NCBI RefSeq assembly: GCF_014196965.1
Contig: NZ_JACIEQ010000001.1
Location: 372,001-436,000 of the forward strand
DNA: 64,000 bases
DNA from: Actibacterium naphthalenivorans
Lineage (GTDB): Bacteria; Pseudomonadota; Alphaproteobacteria; Rhodobacterales; Rhodobacteraceae
Direction of reading: 5' to 3'
The notes beneath the pieces were generated by a model. It made no database searches and had not been told where the DNA came from. It saw nothing but the letters and a program-made list of their open reading frames with translations. Positions 47,359 through 58,635 of the stretch are shown piece by piece. Numbering within the stretch: the first letter of the stretch is position 1; the number at the start of each line of letters is the position of its first letter. Position numbers and translations under genes: made by a program.

Positions 47359-48107
47359 CCCAGATCCCCGAAGACCGGCTTCTGGCCTATTTCGAAGGCG
47401 CGCTTGGCGCCGAAGACGCCCGGGCGCTGGCCGAACGCCTGCCCGACGAGCCGCAGGCGCGGGCCTTGCTGGAGGTCTGGGCGCGCCAGAACGCCGCCAT
47501 CACCGCGCTCTACGCCCCGGTGGCCGAAGAGCCGGTGCCGGAACGTCTTCTGGCCGTCACCCGCCGTCGCCCGCCCACCATTGCAACACCGGCGCCGCTG
47601 CTGCGCATCGCCGCGATGCTGGGCCTGCTGGCGCTTGGCGGCGCGGGCGGCTGGCTGGCCGCCGACCTGCGCCCCGACGCGCCGCGCGCGCTGGCCGAGG
47701 CCGCCATCGCCGCGCATGAAACCTATGTGGTCGAGGTGATCCACCCGGTGGAGGTCGAGGCGACGCAGGCCGCGCATCTGACAGGCTGGATCTCCAACCG
47801 GCTGGGCCACAGCATCGCGCCGCCCGATTTCGCGGCCCTCGGCTTTCGCCTGATGGGCGGGCGGGTGCTGCCCGGCGATACCGGCGCGGCGGCGCTGTTC
47901 ATGTATGAGGATGATCTGGGCCGCCGGGTCACACTTTATGTCGCGCCCGAAACCGGCGGCGCGCAGACCGCATTCCAGTTCGCCGAACAGGGCGATATGC
48001 AAAGCTTCTACTGGATGGACGGCACCCTGAACTACGCGGTGGTCGGCGACATACCGCGCGACGCGTTGCGCCGGATCGCGCTGGCCGCCTATGATCAACT
48101 GATCTGA
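47355..48107 (+). CDS. Membrane-bound anti-sigma factor
   Basis: 250-aa protein with an N-terminal cytoplasmic domain (TQIPEDRLLAYFEGALGAEDARALAERLPDEPQARALLEVWARQNAAI), one membrane helix (LLRIAAMLGLLALGGAGGWLAA, residues ~77-98) and a periplasmic domain of ~150 residues. It overlaps the sigma gene by 4 bases, so the two are coupled. The protein has no cysteine at all, so it is not a zinc-binding (ZAS) anti-sigma and cannot sense redox through thiols. The signal probably reaches the periplasmic domain. Confidence 0.85.
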   Translation: MTQIPEDRLLAYFEGALGAEDARALAERLPDEPQARALLEVWARQNAAITALYAPVAEEPVPERLLAVTRRRPPTIATPAPLLRIAAMLGLLALGGAGGWLAADLRPDAPRALAEAAIAAHETYVVEVIHPVEVEATQAAHLTGWISNRLGHSIAPPDFAALGFRLMGGRVLPGDTGAAALFMYEDDLGRRVTLYVAPETGGAQTAFQFAEQGDMQSFYWMDGTLNYAVVGDIPRDALRRIALAAYDQLI

Positions 48108-48161
48108 ACCGCTTTTCCGCCCGGACAGGCGTGATCGCAGGTGCCCGCCAAGAGCAACCGT

Positions 48162-50357
48162 TCAGTAAAAGCTCTGCGGGTCGATATCGATCTGCAGCCG
48201 CAGATTAGCCGGCAGCTTCACCTGCGCCACCCAGAGCTTCAGCGCCGCCTGCAACGGCGCGCTCTTGTCCGCCTTCACCAGCAGCCGCACCCGGTGCCGC
48301 CCGCGGATCCGTGCGATCGGCGCGGGCGCCGGGCCAAAGACCTGCGCCCCGATCCGGCGCAGCGGCGCATCCTGCCGCGCCAGCGCCGCGCCCAGATCGA
48401 ACGCCTCCTGCGCATCGGGGCCGCTCAGCACGATCCCGGCCATACGGCCATAGGGTGGCACCCCCGCCGCCCGCCGCTCGGCCGCCTCGGCCTGCCAGAA
48501 CCCTTCCTCATCGCCCGACAGAATGGCACGGATCACCGGGTGTTCCGGCTGAAAGCTCTGCAACAGCGCCAGGCCGGGCTTCTCCGCCCGGCCCGCCCGG
48601 CCCGATACCTGCCGCATCAGTTGAAACGTCCGCTCTGCCGCGCGCAGGTCCGACCCCTGCAGCCCCAGATCGGCGTCGATCACCCCCACAAGCGTCAGCA
48701 GTGGAAAATTATGCCCCTTGGCCACCAGCTGGGTGCCGATGATGATATCAGCCGCACCCGCCGCAATCGCCTCTATCTGCTCCTTCAGCGCCCGCGCCGA
48801 GGCATAGAGATCGGATGAAAGCACCGCCACCCGCGCCTGCGGAAACAGCGCCGCCACCTCTTCGGCCATCCGCTCCACCCCCGGCCCCACGGGCGCCAGC
48901 CGGTCCTCGGCCCCGCAGGACGGGCAGGCCCGCGGGATCGGCTTGGTTTCTCCGCATTGATGGCAGACAAGGCGTTTCTGAAACCGGTGCTCGACCATCC
49001 GCGCATCGCAATGATCGCAGCCGATCTGATGGCCGCAGGCCCGGCAGATCGTCACCGGAGCATAGCCGCGCCGGTTCAGAAACAGCAGCGCCTGCTCGCC
49101 CGCCGCCATACGCGCCGTGACCTCGCGCTGTAGCGTCGGAGAAATCCAGCGGTTCCCCGGCAGGTCTTCCTCGCGCATGTCGATCGCGCGCATCTCGGGC
49201 AGCACGGCGGCCCCGAAACGGGATGTCAGATCCAGCCGCCGGTATTTGCCCGCCTCGACATTGGCCCAGCTTTCCAGCGACGGCGTGGCCGAGGCCAGCA
49301 CCACCTGCGCCGAACAAAGCGAGGCACGCAGCACCGCCATGTCCCGCGCATTGTAAAGCGCGCCATCCTCTTGCTTGTAAGACGTGTCATGCTCTTCATC
49401 GACCACGATCAGCCCCAGATCGCGGAACGGCAGAAACAGCGCCGACCGCGCGCCGACGATCAGCTGCGCGCCGCCCTGCCCGGCCATCTTCCAGCAGCGC
49501 CGCCGCTCTGTCATCGTCACGCCCGAATGCCACTCGGAGGGCTTGGCGCCGAACCGCGCCTCCACCCGGGTCAGAAACCCCGCCGTCAGCGCGATCTCGG
49601 GCAAAAGCACCAGCGCCTGCCGCCCCTGCGCCAGACATTCGGCCACCGCCTCGAGGTAAACCTCGGTCTTGCCCGATCCCGTGACACCCTTCAGCAGCGT
49701 CGCGCCATAGCAGCCGCTCGCCGCGCCCGCGCGCAGCGCCGCCGCCGCCGCCGCCTGATCGCCGGTCAGCGCATGGCCCGCCATCGCGGGGTCCAGCCGC
49801 GGATAGGGCATGTCGCGCGGCGTGTCTTCCTCTGACACCACGCCCTGCTTGACCAGCCCCTTGATAACGGACGTCGAAACCCCCGCCATCCCCGACAGCT
49901 CGCTCAGGGTGAAGGCCAGCCCGCCATATTCCTCCAGCACCGCCAGCACCCGGCCGCGCGCCTCCGTCTCGCGGTCCGGCCGGCCCTGCCCCAGGCGAAA
50001 CACCTTGCGCATCGACACAGCCCCGCCCAGCCCCGGCGCCCGCGTCGCCAACCGCAGCATCGCCGGCATCGGCGTCAGCGTGTATTCGGCCGCGCGGGTC
50101 AGAAACGCCCGCATCTCCGCGCGCATCGGCGCGGCGTCCAGCACCCGGTTCACCGGGCGCACCTTGCCCAGATCATAGCCGCCCTCGCCCGGCCCCCAGA
50201 CCACGCCCAGCACCTTGCGCGGGCCCAGCGGCACCTCGACAAAGGCGCCAAGATGGCATCCGCCCTCGGGCGCGCGGTAATCCAGCGTCCGGTCCAGCGG
50301 CTGCGTGGTCAGCACCGCCACCAGCGCACCTTCGTCGTAGAATTCGGGCAGATCCAT
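48162..50357 (-). CDS. priA: Replication restart helicase PriA
   Basis: 731-aa superfamily 2 helicase that reloads the replisome at stalled forks. The N-terminal DNA-binding domain ([30 protein letters not shown]) is followed by Walker [18 protein letters not shown] and DEEH in [30 protein letters not shown]. The zinc-binding region reads [17 protein letters not shown] and [18 protein letters not shown]. The helicase C-domain ends with [27 protein letters not shown] 50357 ([16 protein letters not shown]) fits the family; an upstream in-frame start adds 24 non-homologous residues. Divergent from fsa. Confidence 0.96.
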   Translation of the reverse strand: MDLPEFYDEGALVAVLTTQPLDRTLDYRAPEGGCHLGAFVEVPLGPRKVLGVVWGPGEGGYDLGKVRPVNRVLDAAPMRAEMRAFLTRAAEYTLTPMPAMLRLATRAPGLGGAVSMRKVFRLGQGRPDRETEARGRVLAVLEEYGGLAFTLSELSGMAGVSTSVIKGLVKQGVVSEEDTPRDMPYPRLDPAMAGHALTGDQAAAAAALRAGAASGCYGATLLKGVTGSGKTEVYLEAVAECLAQGRQALVLLPEIALTAGFLTRVEARFGAKPSEWHSGVTMTERRRCWKMAGQGGAQLIVGARSALFLPFRDLGLIVVDEEHDTSYKQEDGALYNARDMAVLRASLCSAQVVLASATPSLESWANVEAGKYRRLDLTSRFGAAVLPEMRAIDMREEDLPGNRWISPTLQREVTARMAAGEQALLFLNRRGYAPVTICRACGHQIGCDHCDARMVEHRFQKRLVCHQCGETKPIPRACPSCGAEDRLAPVGPGVERMAEEVAALFPQARVAVLSSDLYASARALKEQIEAIAAGAADIIIGTQLVAKGHNFPLLTLVGVIDADLGLQGSDLRAAERTFQLMRQVSGRAGRAEKPGLALLQSFQPEHPVIRAILSGDEEGFWQAEAAERRAAGVPPYGRMAGIVLSGPDAQEAFDLGAALARQDAPLRRIGAQVFGPAPAPIARIRGRHRVRLLVKADKSAPLQAALKLWVAQVKLPANLRLQIDIDPQSFY

Positions 50358-50446
50358 GTCAGAGCATTCCGTCCGGGGCTTTCCGCCACGCGGGGCTTGG
50401 GGTATCAGAGGCGCGAACAGGCTTATCAAACCGCAGGACGGATACC

Positions 50447-51100
50447 ATGAAATTCTTTGTCGACACCGCCGACGTGGCCGCCATTGCCGAACTCAACGAT
50501 CTGGGCATGGTCGACGGGGTCACCACCAACCCCTCGATCATCCTGAAATCCGGCCGTGACATCCTCGAAGTCACCAGGGAGATCTGCGATCTGGTCGAGG
50601 GCCCGGTGTCGGCCGAGGTGGTCGCCACCGATGCCGACGACATGATCGCCGAGGGCCGCAAGCTGGCCCAGATCGCCGAAAACATCTGCATCAAGGTGCC
50701 GCTCACTTGGGACGGGCTGAAAGCCTGCAAGGTGCTGTCGGACGAAGGCAACAAGCTGAACGTCACGCTGTGCTTCTCGGCCAACCAGGCGCTGCTGGCG
50801 GCCAAGGCGGGCGCGACATTCATCTCGCCGTTTATCGGGCGTCTGGATGACATCAACCTCGATGGAATGGATCTGATCGCCGATATCCGCACGATCTATG
50901 ACAATTACAACTTCGGAACCGAAATTCTGGCCGCCTCGATCCGCTCGGTCAACCACATGAAGGACGCGGCCCTGATCGGTGCCGACGTGGCCACCGCCCC
51001 GCCCGCCGTGATCAAGGCCATGGCCCATCACGTGCTCACCGACAAGGGACTGGACGCCTTCCTGAAAGATTGGGCAAAAACGGGGCAGAAAATCCTCTGA
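50447..51100 (+). CDS. fsa: Fructose-6-phosphate aldolase / transaldolase-like protein
   Basis: 217-aa small transaldolase family enzyme. It begins [32 protein letters not shown] and has the Schiff-base lysine Lys83 in [48 protein letters not shown] is typical. Members act as fructose-6-phosphate aldolase or short transaldolase in the pentose phosphate pathway; sequence alone does not decide. GGACGGATACC lies before the ATG. A DUF484 gene follows 44 bases later. Confidence 0.92.
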   Translation: MKFFVDTADVAAIAELNDLGMVDGVTTNPSIILKSGRDILEVTREICDLVEGPVSAEVVATDADDMIAEGRKLAQIAENICIKVPLTWDGLKACKVLSDEGNKLNVTLCFSANQALLAAKAGATFISPFIGRLDDINLDGMDLIADIRTIYDNYNFGTEILAASIRSVNHMKDAALIGADVATAPPAVIKAMAHHVLTDKGLDAFLKDWAKTGQKIL

Positions 51101-51144
51101 CTTTCATGTAAGGTCATGAAAAAAGACGAGAGCGAGGCGACTGG

Positions 51145-51852
51145 ATGAGCGGCACAGCCCTGACCGAAACCAAACTGCGCGAGCAGATCATCGCGGACCC
51201 GGATGTGATCCTCGAAGATCAGGACGTGCTGCACGCCCTGATCGCGGCCAATGAAAAAAGCCTCGGCGGGAACATCATCGATCTGCGCGGCATCGCGATG
51301 GAACGGCTCGAGGCCCGGCTGGAACGGCTGGAAGACACCCACCGCTCGGTCATCGCGGCGGCCTATGAAAATCTCGCGGGCACCAATCAGGTGCACCGCG
51401 CGCTTCTCAAGCTGCTCGATCCGGCCGATTTCGAAAGCTTCCTGCGCAATCTGGGCGATGACGTCGCCACGATCCTGCGGGTCGATTGCATCCGGCTGGT
51501 GCTGGAAACCCGGCAGGCGGGCACCGATCCGGCGGTTCAGCGGCTCGGCGGCGTGCTGACCGTGGTCGAACCGGGCTTCATCAACCGCTACCTGACCATG
51601 GGCCGCAACGCCCCCGCGCGCAACGTGACCCTGCGCCAGGTCGAACCCAAAAGCGATCGTGTCTATGGCGACATGGCCGACTGGATCCGGTCAGAGGCGC
51701 TGCTGAAACTCGATTTCGGCCCCGGCCGCCTGCCTGGCCTTCTGGTGATGGGCGCCGAAGATCCGCATCAGTTCACCCCCAATCAGGGCACCGATCTTCT
51801 GGCCTTCTTCGCGGGCGTCTTCGAAAGAACGATGCGCCGCTGGCTGTCGTGA
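51145..51852 (+). CDS. DUF484 family protein
   Basis: 235-aa GAF-like DUF484 protein. It starts with LREQIIADPDVILEDQDVLHALIAANEKSLGGNIIDLRGIAMERLEARLERLE, where the last part is a coiled coil, followed by a GAF-like domain (VRLVL-type; here CIRLVLETRQAG and SDRVYGDMADWIRSEALLKL). DUF484 genes usually lie next to xerC in proteobacteria, as here, where xerC starts within its stop codon. Function is unknown. Confidence 0.88.
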   Translation: MSGTALTETKLREQIIADPDVILEDQDVLHALIAANEKSLGGNIIDLRGIAMERLEARLERLEDTHRSVIAAAYENLAGTNQVHRALLKLLDPADFESFLRNLGDDVATILRVDCIRLVLETRQAGTDPAVQRLGGVLTVVEPGFINRYLTMGRNAPARNVTLRQVEPKSDRVYGDMADWIRSEALLKLDFGPGRLPGLLVMGAEDPHQFTPNQGTDLLAFFAGVFERTMRRWLS

Positions 51853-52772
51853 GCCTGTCGATCTCTCCGGCGGCCCGCGATGCGCTGCAAAGCTGGCTGG
51901 AGCATGAAAAGGCGCTGAACGGCGCCGCATCCAACACCCTGAAAGCCTACCGCATCGATGTGCTCGGCTTTCTCGCCTTCCTCTCCGGCCATTTCGGCGC
52001 CTCTACCGGGCTGGCGCCGCTGGCCCGGCTGAGCGTCACCGACATGCGCGCCTGGATGGCGCATGAACGCGGGCGCGGGGTGGCCGCACGCTCGCTGGCG
52101 CGGTCGCTCTCGGCGGTCAAGAGCTTCTGCCGCTGGCTGGGAGAGCGTGAAGGGTTCGAACCCACCGCCGTGCTCTCCACCCGCGCGCCCAAATTCCAGA
52201 AGAAACTGCCGCGCCCGCTGGCCGAGGATGCCGCGCGCGCGATGATCGACACGGTCGAGCTTCAGGCGCAAAAAGGCTGGGTCGCCGCCCGTGACGCAGC
52301 GGTCCTGACCCTGCTCTACGGCTGCGGGCTGCGCATCTCCGAAGCGCTAGGCCTGACCGGCGCCGATGCGCCGCTGCCCGACGTGCTGCGCATTCGCGGC
52401 AAGGGCGGCAAAGAGCGGCTGGTGCCGGTCCTGCCCGCCGCGCGAGAGGCGGTGGACCGCTACACCGCGCTTTGCCCGCATGACCTGCCCGCCGATGCGC
52501 CGCTGTTTCGCGGCACCCGCGGCGGCCCGCTGAACCCGAGGCTGATCTCGGGCGTGATGGAGGCCGCGCGGATGCAACTCGGCCTGCCCGCCACCGCCAC
52601 CCCCCACGCGATGCGCCACAGCTTCGCCACCCACCTGCTCGGCGCCGGCGGCGACCTGCGCGCGATACAAGAGCTGCTTGGCCATGCCTCGCTCTCCACC
52701 ACCCAGGCCTATACGGCGGTCGATACCGCGCGCCTGATGGAGGTCTACGACAAGGCCCATCCCAAAGCATGA
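51849..52772 (+). CDS. xerC: Tyrosine recombinase XerC
   Basis: 307-aa site-specific recombinase that resolves chromosome dimers at dif with XerD. The catalytic residues are Arg162 (GCGLRISEALGL), the lysine in RGKGGKER, His253 and Arg256 (HAMRHSFATHLLG), His279 (LGHASLST) and the nucleophile Tyr288 (TQAYT). The start is GTG 51849, overlapping the DUF484 stop; an upstream extension in frame is not homologous. N-terminal SAM-like domain: WLEHEKALNGAASNTLKAYRIDVLGFLAFL. Confidence 0.94.
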   Translation: MSLSISPAARDALQSWLEHEKALNGAASNTLKAYRIDVLGFLAFLSGHFGASTGLAPLARLSVTDMRAWMAHERGRGVAARSLARSLSAVKSFCRWLGEREGFEPTAVLSTRAPKFQKKLPRPLAEDAARAMIDTVELQAQKGWVAARDAAVLTLLYGCGLRISEALGLTGADAPLPDVLRIRGKGGKERLVPVLPAAREAVDRYTALCPHDLPADAPLFRGTRGGPLNPRLISGVMEAARMQLGLPATATPHAMRHSFATHLLGAGGDLRAIQELLGHASLSTTQAYTAVDTARLMEVYDKAHPKA

Positions 52773-52795
52773 CGCGGCGGGTGGCCCGCGCCCCT

Positions 52796-52828
52796 TTCAT
52801 CTTTCCCCAAATATCCCCGCCGGAGGCA
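52796..52828. repeat. Dispersed 33-bp repeat, copy 2
   Basis: Begins TTCATCTTTCC, then CC, then AAATATCCCCGCCGGAGGCA. It matches copy 1 (38152-38184) except for two central bases. It lies between the convergent xerC and ileS genes. Its presence in unrelated gaps points to a small intergenic repeat element. Confidence 0.8.
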
Positions 52829-52887
52829 CCGCCGCGCGCCCCGCGCGGCGCAAACAATACCGCCGCGCCGCAGGCGCGCCCGCCAGC

Positions 52888-55824
52888 CTACCCCAGCGCC
52901 ATATCGCACCGCCGGCACACGCCCGCATGCTTGTGCGTCCCCACATCGGGCAGGATCTTCCAGCAGCGCTGACATTTCTCGCCATCGGCCTTTTCGAACA
53001 CCACGCCCATGCCCTCGACCTCGGGCATCCGGAACGCCTCGTTCGGGCTGGGGTCGCCGGTCAGAACCACATCGGAGGTGATGCAGATATCGGCGAAATC
53101 CACCGATTTCAGCGCCTTGAGCACATCGGCATCCGCCACATGCACCACCGGCGCCGCCTCCAGCGAGGCGCCGATCACCTTGTCGCGCCGCTGTACCTCC
53201 AGCGCCGCCGTCACCACCCGGCGGGCCTGCCGGATACCGGCCCATTTCGCCGCCAGCGCGTCGTCTCGCCAGTCCGCCGGCGTGTCGGGGATATCGACCA
53301 GATGAACCGAACTGTCATCGCCCGGGAATCGCTCCAGCCAGACCTCTTCCATGGTGAACACCAGAACCGGCGCCAGCCAGGTGGTCAGCCGGTGGAACAG
53401 GATGTCCAGCACGGTGCGCGCGGCGCGCCGCTCAAGGCTGTCGGCGGCATCGCAATAAAGCGCGTCCTTGCGGATGTCGAAGTAGAACGCGCTCAGCTCC
53501 ACCGTCGCAAAGGTAAACAACGCCTGGAACACACCCTGGAAATCATAGGCGCCATAGCCCGTGCGCACGCGTTCGTCCAGCTCGGCCAGCCGGTGCAGCA
53601 CCCAGCGCTCCAGCTCGGGCATATCGCCCGGCGCCACCTGCTCGTCCGGCGAATATCCGGCCAGATTGCCCAGCAGGAAGCGCATCGTGTTGCGCAGCCG
53701 GCGATAGCTGTCGGCGACGCCTTTCAGGATTTCCGGCCCGATCCGCTGATCGGCGGTATAGTCGGTCTGCGCCACCCAAAGCCGCAGGATATCGGCGCCA
53801 TATTGCTTGACCACCTCCTCGGGCACGATCGTGTTGCCGATGGATTTGGACATCTTGATGCCCTTCTCGTCCAGCGTGAACCCGTGGGTCAGCACCCCGC
53901 GATAGGGCGCGCGCCCCTTGGTGCCGCAGGCCTGCAGCATCGAGGAATGGAACCAGCCGCGGTGCTGGTCGGTACCTTCGAGATAGAGATCGGCAATACC
54001 GTCTTCCGCGCCGTCGGGACGGTCGCGCAGCACGAACGCATGGGTCGAACCGGAATCGAACCACACATCCAGAATGTCGGTCACCTGCTCATAGTCATCC
54101 GGGTTCACCGCATCGCCAAGGAACCGTTCCTTCGCGCCCGCCTTGTACCAGGCATCCGCGCCCTCGGCCTCGAACGCCACGGCGATGCGGGCGTTGACCG
54201 CCGGATCGCGCAGCAGGAAATCGGCATCCGTGGGCAAGGCGTCCTTCTTGACGAAACAGGTCAGCGGCACGCCCCAGGCGCGCTGGCGCGACAGCACCCA
54301 GTCTGGCCGGTTCTCGATCATCGAATAAAGCCGGTTGCGCCCGGTCTTCGGCGTCCACTCCACCAGCTTGTCGATGCTGGTCAGCGCGCGCTGCCGGATC
54401 GTGGTGCCATAGCGATCCTGCCCGTCGCCCACCTCGCGGTCGATGGCAGCGAACCATTGCGGCGTATTGCGATAGATGACCGGGGCCTTGGAGCGCCAGC
54501 TGTGCGGATAGGAATGCTTGATCTTGCCGCGCGCCAGCAGCCCGCCCACCTCGGCCAGCTTGTCGATCACCGCCTTGTTGGCGTCGCCCTCCTTGCCGTT
54601 GGGCTTGAGGATGCGCTTGCCGCCGAAGAACGGCAGATCGGCGCGGAAAGAACCATCGTCCATCACGTTATAGGTGATGACCTGCGGCAGCATGCCCAGA
54701 TCGCGGTAAAGCTCGTATTCCTCCATCCCGTGGCTGGGGGCGCAATGGACGAATCCGGTGCCCTCCTCGTCAGTCACGAAATCCGCGGCGCGGAAGTCGC
54801 GCGGCTCGTCCCACTCGCCGTTCGAGCCTTCAGCGCCCGCCAGCGGGTGTACCAGCGACAGGCCCGCCAGTTCCCGGGCCGGCACGTCGCGGACGCGGGT
54901 CCACATCTCGTCCGACAGACGCGCGCGGGTAAAGACATCGGCGGCCAGCTTGTCGGCCAGGATGAACCTGTCTCCCGGCTTGGCCCAGCATTCCTCGGGC
55001 GTGTCGGTAACCTCGTAAAGCCCATAGGCATAGTCCGCGCCATAGACGACCGCCTTGTTGGACGGGATCGTCCAGGGCGTGGTGGTCCAGATCACGACGC
55101 TGGCGCCCACCAGGTCAGAGGTGTCGGCGTCCGTAGCGGTGTTGGACGGGCCAGAGGCCACGCGGAACTTCACCCAGATGGTGAAGCTTTCCTTGTCGTG
55201 ATATTCGACCTCCGCCTCGGCCAGAGCGGTCTCCTCGACGGGCGACCACATCACCGGTTTCGAGCCCTGGTAGAGCGTGCCGTTCATCAGGAATTTCATG
55301 AACTCCTCGGCGATCACCGCCTCGGCGTGGAAATTCATCGTCAGATAAGGATCGGCCCAGTTGCCCGTCACACCCAGACGCTTGAATTCCTCGCGCTGGA
55401 TATCCACCCAGCCCTCGGCGAACTTGCGGCATTCCTGGCGGAAATCCACGATCGGCACGTCATCCTTGTTGCGGCCCTTCTTGCGGTACTGCTCTTCGAT
55501 CTTCCATTCGATCGGCAGACCATGGCAATCCCAGCCCGGCACATAACGCGCATCGCGGCCCATCATCTGCTGGCTGCGCACCACCATATCCTTCAGGATC
55601 TTGTTCAGCGCGTGGCCGATATGCAGATGCCCGTTCGCATAGGGCGGGCCGTCATGCAGGATGAATGGGGTGCGGCCCTGCTTTTCGCGCAGGCGGTCGT
55701 AAACCCCGATCTCGGCCCAGCGGGCCAGCCATTCCGGCTCGCGCTTGGGCAGTCCGGCGCGCATCGGGAAATCGGTTTCGGGCAGGTTCAGCGTGTCTTT
55801 ATAGTCGGGCGTGTCGGCACACAT
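52888..55824 (-). CDS. ileS: Isoleucine--tRNA ligase
   Basis: 978-aa class I aminoacyl-tRNA synthetase. The HIGH motif is in [25 protein letters not shown] in [11 protein letters not shown], and the tRNA-editing CP1 domain lies between ([16 protein letters not shown]). The C-terminus carries a zinc motif ([24 protein letters not shown]). ATG 55824 ([19 protein letters not shown]) fits the family; the 55884 start adds a non-homologous 20-residue leader. Convergent with xerC. Confidence 0.97.
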   Translation of the reverse strand: MCADTPDYKDTLNLPETDFPMRAGLPKREPEWLARWAEIGVYDRLREKQGRTPFILHDGPPYANGHLHIGHALNKILKDMVVRSQQMMGRDARYVPGWDCHGLPIEWKIEEQYRKKGRNKDDVPIVDFRQECRKFAEGWVDIQREEFKRLGVTGNWADPYLTMNFHAEAVIAEEFMKFLMNGTLYQGSKPVMWSPVEETALAEAEVEYHDKESFTIWVKFRVASGPSNTATDADTSDLVGASVVIWTTTPWTIPSNKAVVYGADYAYGLYEVTDTPEECWAKPGDRFILADKLAADVFTRARLSDEMWTRVRDVPARELAGLSLVHPLAGAEGSNGEWDEPRDFRAADFVTDEEGTGFVHCAPSHGMEEYELYRDLGMLPQVITYNVMDDGSFRADLPFFGGKRILKPNGKEGDANKAVIDKLAEVGGLLARGKIKHSYPHSWRSKAPVIYRNTPQWFAAIDREVGDGQDRYGTTIRQRALTSIDKLVEWTPKTGRNRLYSMIENRPDWVLSRQRAWGVPLTCFVKKDALPTDADFLLRDPAVNARIAVAFEAEGADAWYKAGAKERFLGDAVNPDDYEQVTDILDVWFDSGSTHAFVLRDRPDGAEDGIADLYLEGTDQHRGWFHSSMLQACGTKGRAPYRGVLTHGFTLDEKGIKMSKSIGNTIVPEEVVKQYGADILRLWVAQTDYTADQRIGPEILKGVADSYRRLRNTMRFLLGNLAGYSPDEQVAPGDMPELERWVLHRLAELDERVRTGYGAYDFQGVFQALFTFATVELSAFYFDIRKDALYCDAADSLERRAARTVLDILFHRLTTWLAPVLVFTMEEVWLERFPGDDSSVHLVDIPDTPADWRDDALAAKWAGIRQARRVVTAALEVQRRDKVIGASLEAAPVVHVADADVLKALKSVDFADICITSDVVLTGDPSPNEAFRMPEVEGMGVVFEKADGEKCQRCWKILPDVGTHKHAGVCRRCDMALG

Positions 55825-56104
55825 GGGGCGTGCTCCTTCAAAGGGTCTTCGCGGATGTATGGAGGGGGCGGCGCGAGCGGTCAAACGCCTTGTCCCGGCA
55901 GCTCATGTTGTCAGAGCGCCGGGCCGGTAATTCGAATGATGATCGCCACGGGGTACATCATGCACCGGCTTATAGGCCGCCGCCGCCGGGCCGTAAAGAC
56001 ATCAGCCAGAGGCCGCCCGCTCTGCGCGGCTTGCGCGGCCCGTGCCGTGGGGCGGCAGGCATCTCTTGCGGGACGCGCGCGCAGGCGCGGCCCGCACCGC
56101 CGGA

Positions 56105-57109
56105 TCACGCCCCGCCTTCACCGAACAGCCCGGTCAGCGCCCGTTTGACCAGCGCCGTCACCGAGGGGCGCTTCTTGCGCACGAAGGGCAGCGGGCGGCA
56201 CACTTCCATCGCCGCCACACCCACGCGGGCGGTCAGCGCGCCGTTCACCACGCCCTCGCCAAACCGGCGCGACACTTTCGACAGCACCCCGCCCCCCGCG
56301 AAAGAGCCCAGCATGTCGTCGCCCACGGCCACCGCGCCGGTGGCCACCAGATGGGTCATCACCACCTGAGTCAGGCGCCAGCTTCCCAGCACACCGGCGC
56401 GGCCGCCGTAAATCTCGGCAATGCGCCGGATCATCCGCAAATTCGACGTCAGCGCGGCGATCAGATCGGCCAGCGCCAGCGGCACCAGCGCCGTCACTGC
56501 GGCCACCTGCCGCGCGGCGGCCTCGATCTCGCGCGCGGCGGCGGCATCGAGCGGGGCCAGCAGCTCCAGCTCGGCCAGCGCCAGAAGCCCGTCGGTATCC
56601 AGCATCTCGCCCTTGCGTTCGTCGAACCGCTGGCGCCCCCAGGCCAGATCCTCGCGCCCGTGGTACAGCTGCTCCAGCCGCCCGGTCACGACCCGCGCCG
56701 CCGCCAGATCATCGGCCACCAGCGCCGCCTCGGCCGCGTGGTGCAGGCTGTCGACCCGCCGCAGCCGGGCAAAGGCCGCGACCTCGCGCAGCGCCACCAG
56801 AACGCAGGCCACCAGCACCAGTACCACAAGCCCCAGCGCCACCGTGCCGACCACCGTGTTCCGCGACAAAAGCCCGGTGATGAAATCCCACGCCATGACA
56901 GAGGCGACAAAGCCGATCAGCGCCACCAGCGCCCCCCAGAAGAACCGGCCCAGCCGCGACCGGCGGCGCGCCGCCAGCACCGCCATGGTCTGCATCGCCT
57001 GGCCCGTCGGCATGTCGGGCGCCCCATCGGGCACCGGCGGCGCGGTGGCCGGGGTCTCGGCCCCGGCCTCTTCCAGTTCGATCAGCACCGGGCCTTGCTT
57101 TGCTGTCAT
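56105..57109 (-). CDS. ycjF: YcjF family (TIGR01620/DUF697) membrane protein
   Basis: 334-aa inner-membrane protein. An acidic and proline-rich N-terminus precedes two adjacent helices (FFWGALVALIGFVASVMAWDFI; VVGTVALGLVVLVLVACVLVAL), a coiled-coil/basic region, and the C-terminal DUF697 block (VAAVTALVPLALADLIAALTSNLRMIRRIAEIYGGRAG). In gammaproteobacteria ycjX-ycjF belong to the phage-shock response. Here ycjF overlaps ycjX by 4 bases. Function is not established. About 280 bases separate it from ileS; I see nothing in that gap. Confidence 0.88.
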   Translation of the reverse strand: MTAKQGPVLIELEEAGAETPATAPPVPDGAPDMPTGQAMQTMAVLAARRRSRLGRFFWGALVALIGFVASVMAWDFITGLLSRNTVVGTVALGLVVLVLVACVLVALREVAAFARLRRVDSLHHAAEAALVADDLAAARVVTGRLEQLYHGREDLAWGRQRFDERKGEMLDTDGLLALAELELLAPLDAAAAREIEAAARQVAAVTALVPLALADLIAALTSNLRMIRRIAEIYGGRAGVLGSWRLTQVVMTHLVATGAVAVGDDMLGSFAGGGVLSKVSRRFGEGVVNGALTARVGVAAMEVCRPLPFVRKKRPSVTALVKRALTGLFGEGGA

Positions 57110-58524
57110 GTCAGGCGATCTCCGATCAGAAACTCAGCGGCCTTGTCCAGCCGGATATGCGGCGGCCCCTCGCCCGGCTTCAGGGTCAGCCGGGCGGGCG
57201 CGAAACGCATGATCCGGTAATCCGCGTCCAGCCATGCCTCTTGTCCGCTGCGGGCGGCGGCCAGAATGCGGGCCGGATCCTCTGGCAATGCGCCGGGATA
57301 GAACGCCGCCTGCTTGCCGCTGTCCAGCAATGTGCCGCGCACGCAGTCCAGGGTTTCGCCCTCATGGGTCAGCGTCTCTTCCACCGTCGCCCGGTAGGCG
57401 GCGACGGACATCGCTGCCGTGCGCGCGCCCGCGAAATCGGCGCGGTCCTTGGCGTCGCGCAACAGCGCCTCCATGATCGCGGTCAGCCGCCCGTGCTGGC
57501 GGTGATGCAAATGGTCGGCCTTGGTCGCCGCGAACAGGATGCGCTCCACCCGCCGGCCATGCAGGATCTGGCTCAGCCAGGCGTTGCGCCCGGGCCGGAA
57601 CGCCGAAAGGATCTCGCGCATCGCATAGCGCAGATCCTCCACCGCCTTCGGTCCGGCGTGGATCGCCCCCAGCGCATCGACCAGCACGATCTGCCGGTCG
57701 ATCCTGGAAAAATGATCGCGGAAGAAGGGTTTGACCACTTCGCGCTTGTAGGCCTCGTAGCGGCGCTCCATCTCGCGCCAGAGCGAGCCGCGCGGGGTTT
57801 CGGCGGGCCGGGGCAGCGGCGCGAACGTCAGCACGGGCGAGCCCTCCAGCTCTCCGGGCAGCAGGAACCGGCCGGGCGTGCAATCGGAAAACCCCTGGGC
57901 CCGCGCAGCCTGCAGATAGGTGGTGAACACCTGCGCCAGCGTCTTGGCCACGGGTTCGTCCAGCCGTGCGGAGGCATCCGCGCCGCGCAACGCCGCGTGC
58001 AGCCCGTCGGCGAAATCGCGGCTCTTGGCGCGGGCCAGCGTTTCGGCAGACCAATCGGCATAGGACTTGTCCAGCAGCGCCAGATCCAGCAGCCATTCGC
58101 CGGGGTAATCGACAATATCCAGATGTACCGTGCGCGGCCCCGAGATCGCACCGATCAATCCGCCGGGCTGAACCCGGAACGACAGCCGCAGTTGCGCCAC
58201 GGCGCGGGTGCTTTCGGGCCAGTGCGGGGTGTCGCCTGTCAGCGCGGCCAGATGGGTTTCATAATCGAAACGCGGCACCGTCACATCCGGCTGCGGCTGT
58301 AGATAGGCGCTCAGGATCGACCCGCTCGAGGCCGCCACAAGCTGCGGCATCCGCCCCCGATCCAGCAGGTTCGCCACCAGCGAGGTGATGAACACCGTCT
58401 TGCCCGCGCGGGACAGCCCGGTAACGCCCAACCGCACCACGGGCTCGAAGAATATGTCCGATACGGTGGCGCCGATACCTTCGACCCCGCGCGCCAGACC
58501 GTCTGCAATATCGCCTATGCCCAC
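57106..58524 (-). CDS. ycjX: YcjX family P-loop GTPase-like protein
   Basis: 472-aa protein of the YcjX family. The P-loop is [16 protein letters not shown], followed by family blocks [19 protein letters not shown] (DxxG-like, IVDYPGE), [21 protein letters not shown] and [22 protein letters not shown] (TKAD, G4-like). The start is GTG 58524 ([13 protein letters not shown]) with GAGGGGC upstream. It is co-transcribed with ycjF. Confidence 0.9.
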   Translation of the reverse strand: MGIGDIADGLARGVEGIGATVSDIFFEPVVRLGVTGLSRAGKTVFITSLVANLLDRGRMPQLVAASSGSILSAYLQPQPDVTVPRFDYETHLAALTGDTPHWPESTRAVAQLRLSFRVQPGGLIGAISGPRTVHLDIVDYPGEWLLDLALLDKSYADWSAETLARAKSRDFADGLHAALRGADASARLDEPVAKTLAQVFTTYLQAARAQGFSDCTPGRFLLPGELEGSPVLTFAPLPRPAETPRGSLWREMERRYEAYKREVVKPFFRDHFSRIDRQIVLVDALGAIHAGPKAVEDLRYAMREILSAFRPGRNAWLSQILHGRRVERILFAATKADHLHHRQHGRLTAIMEALLRDAKDRADFAGARTAAMSVAAYRATVEETLTHEGETLDCVRGTLLDSGKQAAFYPGALPEDPARILAAARSGQEAWLDADYRIMRFAPARLTLKPGEGPPHIRLDKAAEFLIGDRLT

Positions 58525-58635
58525 GCCTGCCCCTCATGTTATCCGCCCCAAGATAGGCGCGGCCATCGGGTTTCGCCAGCCAAGATCCGGCACGGCCGCG
58601 ATTGCCAAGCCCGCTGTTGCGGGTTAACCGGAGCC

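Noticed and set aside
52927-56148. 1073-aa open frame opposite ileS, longer than ileS itself
   Set aside because: It is the reverse-strand shadow of a GC-rich gene. Composition is rich in Arg, His, Gly and Leu with no family motif, while ileS on the other strand has all synthetase motifs.
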